A DNA stretch of 64,000 bases from Cryphonectria parasitica EP155. Lineage: Eukaryota; Ascomycota; Sordariomycetes; Diaporthales; Cryphonectriaceae. Below are positions 57,586 to 64,000 of the stretch, piece after piece. The stretch lies in contig NW_024468912.1 of NCBI RefSeq assembly GCF_011745365.1, forward strand, positions 2,666,001-2,730,000, read 5' to 3'. A program made the position numbers and the translations under genes. The first letter of the stretch is position 1. Each line of letters begins with the position of its first letter. Below the pieces are notes generated by a model. The model did not search any database, was not told where the DNA came from, and saw only the letters and a list, made by a program, of their open reading frames with translations.

Positions 57586-58320
57586 CTATCGTGACTCCCA
57601 GCTTGACAAGAACTTCCCAAACAACTCTTCGGTGATCTTCTCGTCCCGTATCCTCTGCGACAGGAAGCCTCTCAGATCCGTCCAGAACTCATCCGTCTGT
57701 AACACCGCTTCCCCGCTCAGACCCTGCGCCGGGTTGGCACCAGCACCAGCAGCCTCTTCAACCTTGGCTCCAACGCTTGGACTCACGGCGGCGGCGGTAG
57801 CAGCAGCAGCAGCACCACCCATCACCATAACGGAGAACTCGACACTCGTCTCCTCCTCGCTCAGCAGGTCCTTGAGCACTTTTGCATCTGCGACGGGCTT
57901 CTTCTTATGCAGCACCTTAATCTTGTCTAACTGGAGGCCGGCCTGCTCCGCCACGGCAGTCTTGACGTCGAGGATGGACGTGTTGAGGGGCTGCGAGGTG
58001 AGCTTGATCTCCAGCGGGGGGTTTCGCAGCGATTTGATGTGCACGGTGACGGAGCGCTCTTGGCCTGGGGCGAGGGGGACACGCTTGCTCATGGGCTTGG
58101 GCATCTTGGGCAGGATGTACTGCACATGTGTAGTAAAATCAAGGCCGTTCGTTAGCTTTCCTCTTTGGACTTTAAGAAAGGTTAGGGGAGCAGATGGACG
58201 TGGACGTACGGGTGGCCGAGCTGGGTAGTTCTTGGGATCCTCCACATGGTCGGGCGAGAGCTTCTGCGGGCGGCTGCCGACCGCCGAGAGGAACGACTTA
58301 GCGAATGTGACTTCTGACAT
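57586..58320 (-). CDS. GET5: Get5/Mdy2, guided entry of tail-anchored proteins
   Basis: Two exons, 58320-58210 and 58119-57586, give 214 residues. Get5 links Get4 to the co-chaperone Sgt2 and so passes tail-anchored membrane proteins to the Get3 ATPase in the cytosol. The N-terminal Get4-binding part starts MSEVTFAKSFLSAV. A ubiquitin-like domain lies at about residues 70-140 (SVTVHIKSLRNPPLEIKL; LDKIKVLHKKKPV). After an Ala-rich linker, a C-terminal dimerisation helix pair follows (DEFWTDLRGFLSQRI). The intron (58120-58209, donor GTACGT, acceptor GTGCAG) is 90 nt, phase 0 and stop-free; spliced, PARPP joins YILPKMPKPM as in relatives. Confidence in family is high, in the exact junction moderate. 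Confidence 0.88.
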   Translation of the reverse strand: MSEVTFAKSFLSAVGSRPQKLSPDHVEDPKNYPARPPVRPRPSAPLTFLKVQRGKLTNGLDFTTHVQYILPKMPKPMSKRVPLAPGQERSVTVHIKSLRNPPLEIKLTSQPLNTSILDVKTAVAEQAGLQLDKIKVLHKKKPVADAKVLKDLLSEEETSVEFSVMVMGGAAAAATAAAVSPSVGAKVEEAAGAGANPAQGLSGEAVLQTDEFWTDLRGFLSQRIRDEKITEELFGKFLSSWESR

Positions 58321-58757
58321 CTTGAATAGATGTGAGAAGATGAAGGCGAGGTCGGCGTAACGAGTGACTTCTGAGCTTCGGAAAGATGGTATGTTTAGGA
58401 GGGGGAGGAGGGGGAGGAGAAGCTTAAACGTTGGACACTAATGTGCCCTGGGGCAAGACTGGCTGACGCTGTTACGTAGTTACTAGTTAGCGGTGCAGAG
58501 TCAAGACATGCTTGTGCTGACCCCACCTACGACTACTCTAGAGGGGCAGACCTTGCACACTGGAGCAGTCACTCAGCCACTTGTCTTGCGCTCTCCTTCG
58601 TTATCTTATCGCCTAGACTTTTTTTTTCCCCCCCCGGTCCCCTTCGCTCCTTATACTTTTTTCGTTCCAGCAGCCTCAGTCTCTGTAACAACCAAGAACA
58701 ACTCTTCCGAGTCCCAATTTCTTCAAATAACCCATTTCTTCTAATTATCCTCCCAAA
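58321..58757. promoter_or_regulatory. Bidirectional promoter between GET5 and NOP2
   Basis: 437 bp divergent region, short and C/T-rich on the NOP2 side, with a T9/C8 run near 58618-58636. Confidence 0.5.
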
Positions 58758-60944
58758 ATGGGTCCTGGACGTCGAATGAAGAAGCAAGGTCCTCCTGAGC
58801 CATTATCAGAGGATCATTTTGCCAAACTCAAGCGCAAGAAGGGTCTGCCAGCCGACGTCGCAGAGGAATTGCCAGCCAAGAAGCGCAAGACGACGAACAA
58901 AAGCGATGCAAAGACAAACGGCTCGAAGAAGGCCGCACCGGCTGCGAAGCGCCCTGCAGCGAAGAAGACCAACGGCACTAGGGTTAAGGCCGTGGTGCCT
59001 GAGAAGAAGGCCAAGAGAGCCCAGCCTGAGGCAGAGTCGTACTCTGACATCGAGGTCGACGAGGAGTTTGGGGATTCGGATCTAGAGCAGGAGGAGGGCC
59101 TATCGGGCCTAGAGGGCGATGATGAGCCTCAGAAACTGGGAGACGATTTTCTCGGTTCCGACTCTTCGGTGTACGACTCGGATAATGACCAGCGCAAGGA
59201 GGAGTTTGTCTTCTCCGAGGACGAAGACGATTCGGACGGAGAGGAGAAGCTGACCGCAGCCAACATCGAGGGACTGTCGAGGAAACTCGACAAGCAGCTG
59301 GAACAAGAAGCTGCCGATGCGCAGGCAGAATTGGAGGAGACAGCCCTGCAGACAAACATCCGCGGAGACAAGCCCAAGGTGCTCGATGATGAGGAGGATC
59401 GGAACGAGACAGAGACCCAAAGGAAGACCCTGCTGGCTCCAGACCTGCAGCTCCTGCGCAACCGAATAACAGAGAATATCCGGGTGTTAGAAGACTTCTC
59501 GAGCTTGGCAGAGGAAGGGAGGTCAAGAGCCGAGTACACCAATCAGCTGATTAAGGACATCTGCGCATACTACGGCTACTCGGAGTATCTCGCCGAGAAG
59601 CTCTACCACCTCTTCAGCCCGTCTGAGGCCTTTGACTTCTTCGAAGCCAACGAGAGCGCCCGTCCTATGGTCATCCGCACCAATACCCTTCGCACGAACC
59701 GCCGAGATCTCGCCAGCGCCCTCATCAACCGTGGCGTCACCCTCGAGCCCGTTGGCAAGTGGTCCAAGGTCGGGCTGCAGATCTTCGAAAGCAATGTTCC
59801 CCTGGGTGCTACCCCAGAGTACCTGGCCGGCCAGTACATCATCCAGGCCGCTTCTTCGTTCCTGCCCGTCATGGCGCTCGCGCCACAGGAGAACGAGCGC
59901 GTGCTCGATATGTCTGCCGCTCCTGGTGGAAAGACGACACACATGGCCGCCCTGATGCGGAACACGGGGTGCATCTTCGCCAACGATATGAGCAAGTCTC
60001 GTGCCAAGGGCCTGATCGGAAACATCCACCGCCTGGGGTGCAGGAATGTCGTTGTGTGCAACTACGACGCCCGCGAGTTCCCAAAGCCTATCGGTGGGTT
60101 CGACAGGGTATTGCTCGACGCGCCTTGTTCCGGAACGGGTGTCATCGCGAAGGATGCCAGCGTCAAGACGAACAAGACGGAGAAGGATTTCATGGTGCTG
60201 CCGCACACGCAGAAGCAGCTCTTGCTCGCCGCCATTGATTCCGTCAATCATCACAGCAAGACGGGTGGCTACATTGTCTACTCTACCTGGTAAGCCAGCC
60301 TCTCTCTCACACTCACACACACACACACACATCCATCAATCACCTGCTCCCTCTCAATGCCCTTTATATCAAGCTAACCCGGCATCTTACACCCTTTCAG
60401 TTCTGTCACGGTAGAAGAAAACGAGCAGGTCGTAGCCTACGCCCTCGCCAAGCGGCCCAACGTCAAGCTGGTCGAGACGAACCTGACATTCGGTCGCGAG
60501 GGCTTCACCAGCTACCGCGGCAAGCAATTCCACCCCTCGCTCAAGCTCACCCGCCGCTACTACCCCCACACCTACAATGTGGACGGTTTCTTCGTCGCCA
60601 AGCTGCAAAAGACGGGCCCCACGCCGGCCAACGCCGTCCTGGCCGACAGGACCGGCAGCGGCAAGTCCGCCACGTCGCCGTCTGCCAAGAGATCTGCTGC
60701 TGCGGGTGGTGACGCCTCTTATGGTGACGAAGAAATCATCGACAAGACGCCCATCCTGGACGAGGACGCTCAGGAGGCGGTTGATGAGTTTGGTGGTTTC
60801 GATGAGGATGAAGACGAGCAGTACATTGAGAAGGCCAAGAGGAATGCCATGAGGAGGCGGGGTCTGGATCCCAGGGCGTTGGACAAGAAGACTAAGAAGG
60901 ACGCGCCGGCAAAGGCCAATGGCAAGAAGAAAGCGGCCAAGTAG
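58758..60944 (+). CDS. NOP2: Nucleolar 25S rRNA cytosine-C5 methyltransferase Nop2
   Basis: Two exons, 58758-60289 and 60401-60944, give 691 residues. Nop2 methylates cytosine in large-subunit rRNA and is needed for 60S assembly in the nucleolus. The first 190 residues are basic then acidic, with KKRK-type signals. The N1-type domain precedes the Rossmann core: SAM loop LDMSAAPGGKTTHMA (about residue 380-395), DAPCSGTG with C457, and the catalytic STCSV with C511, formed exactly across the phase-2 splice junction. Both cysteines required by the RsmB/NOL1 family are present. The intron carries a (CA)n repeat. The C-terminus is Lys-rich. Confidence 0.95.
60313..60331. repeat. (CA)n microsatellite in NOP2 intron
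   Basis: About nine CA units inside the intron at 60290-60400. Confidence 0.85.
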
Positions 60945-62181
60945 AGAGGTGAGAGAGGGTAAGAGAGATCTTTCACTGGGGAAGGGGGACAAAAGGAGTA
61001 GGAAGTATATTATTCTGACCAGGAAGGTGTACGTGCACCTTGGTCGAAATCGAAGTATTTATTCAACCTCGCCTGATTATGTCCAATTCAACCTTACGCC
61101 TTTGTATGCATAGACCATTTCGTCTTGCTAGGATGCCGTGCGATCAGTGGGCTGTTTCACTGTCAGACACCCATCAGCCAATCAGCCAGCCAATCAATCA
61201 ATTTGGTGGTTCTTGTGAGAGACATTGACAAGTCGTGTTGTACATGTTGCATTGTTATTAATCTAGAGTCGGGGTTGTTTGGACGGGGCCGGTACGTCCA
61301 TGCTGATTCGAGGGAAAAGAAACAGAGAACAAGGAAGCGCCACCAAAAGGAAATTCGTTGCCCGCCGTCATCATCACTGTCATCGTTTTTTTTTCTGTGA
61401 TAATCATCTTCATCATCGATCGTCGTCGTCTCAGACAAGAGCCCATCGAGTGCCATCGTTGCATTTCCCTCTCACTTCTTGGTTTCAGAAAGCACCTCTT
61501 CGCAGCAATTCATCGCACATCACCTCGCCGGGTCGCCACACTCTCGCGCACTGCTTCGATTCTGTTTCATTCTTCAGCCTCAGCATTAGAATCAGTCTCC
61601 CCTCTTCATGCCCAATAGACATGACCGGTCCACAACAAATAGAGATGAAAAAGAATCCACCGTTAACTGTCATCAATGATATCTTGTGTCGTTCCGTCGT
61701 TAGTACTTGGGCCAATGACTGCCCGTCTGTTTCATTTCGTTCCCTTGTATTCCATTCCCCGCCGTGAGACACCCCTTCCTCGAAGCCTCGCGTCTCCCTC
61801 CGTCCCCACAACTCATGGATCCAGCAGATAGTTTACCATGTCGTGGTATCCAGAATGGCCCCGTGGGGCCCCCTATCCATTCAATCGTGCAGTGTGTATA
61901 CTGCGGATGCTGTTCTGTTGCACGTACTCCTCAATAAGGAAAAAAAAAATAATAAAAATTCAACTCCACTTCTTTCCCACCCTCTCTTTCGCCTTTTTTG
62001 GTGATGCCTTCCGGCTCGTGTGTCGTAAACTTTTGTCTTTGCGTCGTTGTACAGATCCGTTGAAAAGCAATAAAACGTCTAGACGAAATAAAAAAGGGGG
62101 AATGAGAAGCAGAAAACAAAAAAAGGTTGGTGGAGTTATGCGGTGCAAGGGTCTGAGAGAAATGGCGGTGAGAGAGGTCAG
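60945..62181. other. Convergent intergenic region
   Basis: 1.24 kb between convergent NOP2 and BFA1/BYR4. A 162-codon open frame (61279-61767) overlaps other frames and resembles nothing known; I treat it as non-coding. Confidence 0.5.
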
Positions 62182-64000
62182 TCACTGTTCTGCAGCTTCG
62201 CTGACAACACTGCGAATTAACCATCGCCAGTTCTCGCAATCACGAGGACCCAGGCCAAGCCACCTCTCACACTTCTTCCGCCAGCGCTCCTCTTCTTCGC
62301 GCTGTCTTCTGACGAATTCTGGGCCGACGTCGAACTCTTCGCCTATGAGCCAGTCATCCTTAACCTCACTGACGCGTCCGGTCTCAGTCGTGTCGGCCGT
62401 GTTATCTTCTAGGTCCGGTATGTCCTTGAAGACATCATCGTCATCGTCCAATGCATTGAAGCCGTCCATGGGATCCGTGATCTCTGACTGGGCAGACTGG
62501 GGACCTAGCTTGAGCCAGCACATGTTCTGAGGGTCAAACACCATGCCTCCGACAACCTGTACGCCCTTGGTCGCGCTGATGTTGGTGATGAGAGCAGGTC
62601 TCGGGGTGGCGTTCTCCTTATCGCGCACCGCAAAGGGCGGCACGGAGGCAGTAGACGGTGAGGATGCGGGTACCTCAAAAGCGCTCAGAGCGTTGTCATT
62701 GCCCTCCCATTGGTATGTCTCGGGATTGTAAAGCATACCATTTACCACTGTAGAATGGTGTTAGTCATGCTACTTTTTTTTTTTGTAAAAAAAAAAAAAG
62801 GGGGGGGGGTATATAAACAAATTGATATATATGAAATCACAAGCGTTGGGGTTGAGGCTGCGCTGGACTCACTTTTGGATTCGTTGTTGGAGTTCAGATT
62901 GGAGATCAGGTGTGGCTTGAGCTGAGCAATCTTGCGAGGATGTTTCTTGGACCTGATCGAGCCTTGTGGCGGATGCAGAGCATGCAGATTACTCCTCGTG
63001 GACAGCTGCGCAACACGTTGCGACGTAAGAGGAGCGAGCGGCCCAGAAGAGGGAACTCGATGCGCAAGGTTTGTTTCCCTCGCGATCCTACTGGACGCCG
63101 TGTCACGTGCAAAACGGGGCTGGGAGTCGAACCTCGCTGGTGAGTGGAGAGCTTGGTGGGGCGGGGATGGGGCGGGGGATGTTGTTCTTCCTGGCGCCAA
63201 ATGCTGCATGCCCTTGTTGCGAAACTGGGTCGGGTACTGCTGGCCGATGTGTTTGGGCTGCTTGACAAACTCAGACTCGGTCTTTGCAGAGGTCGGCAGG
63301 TCGTCGAAGGCGTCCAGCTCGTGCCCATCGCCAAAGTGCCTGGGCCGCTTCGGGAGGCTCAGGGGCAGGCGGATCCCTGCCTGCGCCAGCTTCTCCACCT
63401 TGCGGTCTCGCTGCTTGTTAGGGCTCGGCGATCTCGCTATCGTACGAGACACCGCTCGTGGACCCGCTCGCATCTCCATGGACGCGTCGGAGTCGTGGCG
63501 GCGCAATGTCCTGACTTTGGCGTTGACGTTCGAGGACTGAGATGCAGTACCTGCAGGCAAGAAGGGCTTCCGGCCCTGTGCCGCGGGGCCATCGCTCATA
63601 GAGAAACGAGCTCGGTCCACAGGCGTCTTGGGCCGCAAGCCCGAAGTAGGCCGTGGGCCGGTGTCGGTTCTGGACGAGGGCCGCACAGCCATTGGCTTTC
63701 CTGGTGACACGGCCGGCTTCATGACAGGCAGCGACCGCTTGAGCCGCAGCAGCTGGGCGTTGGTGGTTGTGGGCTCCTGCCGCAGCGACATGACTGACGT
63801 TTGCTTCCCGACCTCTCTCCTGCGAGGTGTCGAGGGGGGCGGGAAGAAGGGTCCGCCCCCAGACGGCGTGATTGGCGTCGTGTTGCTTCCAGTAGATGAC
63901 TGTGAGGATTGAGACATGTGTCCGAGTCGAGACTGCGACCTCCTCAGGCTACGAGACGCCATCGAACCTCCGCTCTCGAGGACGGGCTCCAGCGAAGTTT
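62182..64000 (-). CDS. BFA1: Byr4/Bfa1, subunit of the mitotic-exit/septation GAP (5' part missing)
   Basis: Partial: the reading frame is still open at the right window edge, so the N-terminus lies outside. Exons seen are 64000-62873 and 62747-62182, with a phase-1 intron (donor GTGAGT) joining NESK to MVNGMLYNP. At least 563 residues are visible. Byr4/Bfa1 with Bub2/Cdc16 forms a two-part GAP that holds the Tem1/Spg1 GTPase off at spindle pole bodies until septation or mitotic exit. The long Ser/Arg-rich middle contains KRPRHFGDGHELDAFDDL. The conserved C-terminal block follows: GMLYNPETYQWEGND, then GGMVFDPQNMCWLKLG, WLIGEEFDVGPEF and a tryptophan-rich end. The ATG at 63962 is probably internal. 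Identification rests on the C-terminal block and is strong. Confidence 0.88.
62748..62872 (-). repeat. A/T and G homopolymers inside BFA1 intron
   Basis: The 125-nt intron contains T10, A12 and G9 runs (plus-strand view, about 62773-62809), a hotspot for sequencing or assembly error but harmless to the reading frame. Confidence 0.7.

Noticed and set aside
59523..60332. 269-codon frame antisense to NOP2
   Set aside because: Mirrors the conserved methyltransferase codons on the other strand; a GC-rich codon shadow.

Overview
This 64-kb window is nuclear DNA from a filamentous ascomycete (Pezizomycotina, probably Sordariomycetes; I cannot name the genus). Three things point there. Most genes carry short introns of about 60 to 150 nt with GT..AG ends and CTAAC/CTGAC-like branch sites. 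The gene set is fungal: a Zn(II)2Cys6 regulator, Byr4/Bfa1 and Get5, plus the Polycomb subunit SUZ12, which budding yeasts lack. ATGs are preceded by C/T- and CAA-rich leaders typical of moulds. I see no tRNA, rRNA, CRISPR array or intact transposon. All gene models below were spliced by eye from reading frames and splice signals.

Left part (0 to 28.7 kb): mostly single-copy housekeeping genes. In order: an F-box-like/LRR protein (-), SUZ12 (+), spliceosomal SF3B2/Cus1 (-), a triose-phosphate-type transporter (+), ORC5 (-), an Upc2-like Zn2Cys6 factor (+), RVB2 (-), a coiled-coil protein (+) and UFD1 (+). Two gene-poor, AT-rich stretches (about 2.9 to 6.7 kb and 9.1 to 11.25 kb) flank SUZ12.

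Middle part (29 to 51.3 kb): a cluster of small nuclear-looking proteins that share one three-helix Myb/SANT-like domain followed by a basic, disordered tail. Seven genes are complete or divergent members (29.1, 31.2, 34.4, 37.7, 43.6, 46.2 and 49.4 kb). Between 39.6 and 42.8 kb lie six tandem + strand units, each with its own ATG and each encoding only helices 1 and 2. All six end at a phase-2 splice donor. Only the last is followed by an exon for helix 3 and the tail, which starts with a phase-2 acceptor. Every upstream unit is frame-compatible with that single exon. The layout looks like an array of alternative first exons sharing one constant 3' end, as in clustered protocadherin genes. 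It is the most unusual structure in the window.

Right part (52.9 to 64 kb): mitochondrial HSP60 (+), cofilin (+), GET5 (-), NOP2 (+), and a Byr4/Bfa1 mitotic-exit GAP subunit (-) that runs off the right edge.

The housekeeping genes serve separate processes (splicing, replication, proteostasis, ribosome biogenesis, actin, cytokinesis) and form no pathway cluster. The Myb-like cluster is the only part that looks like a locally duplicated gene family, and repeated SUMO-type motifs in its tails suggest shared regulation.
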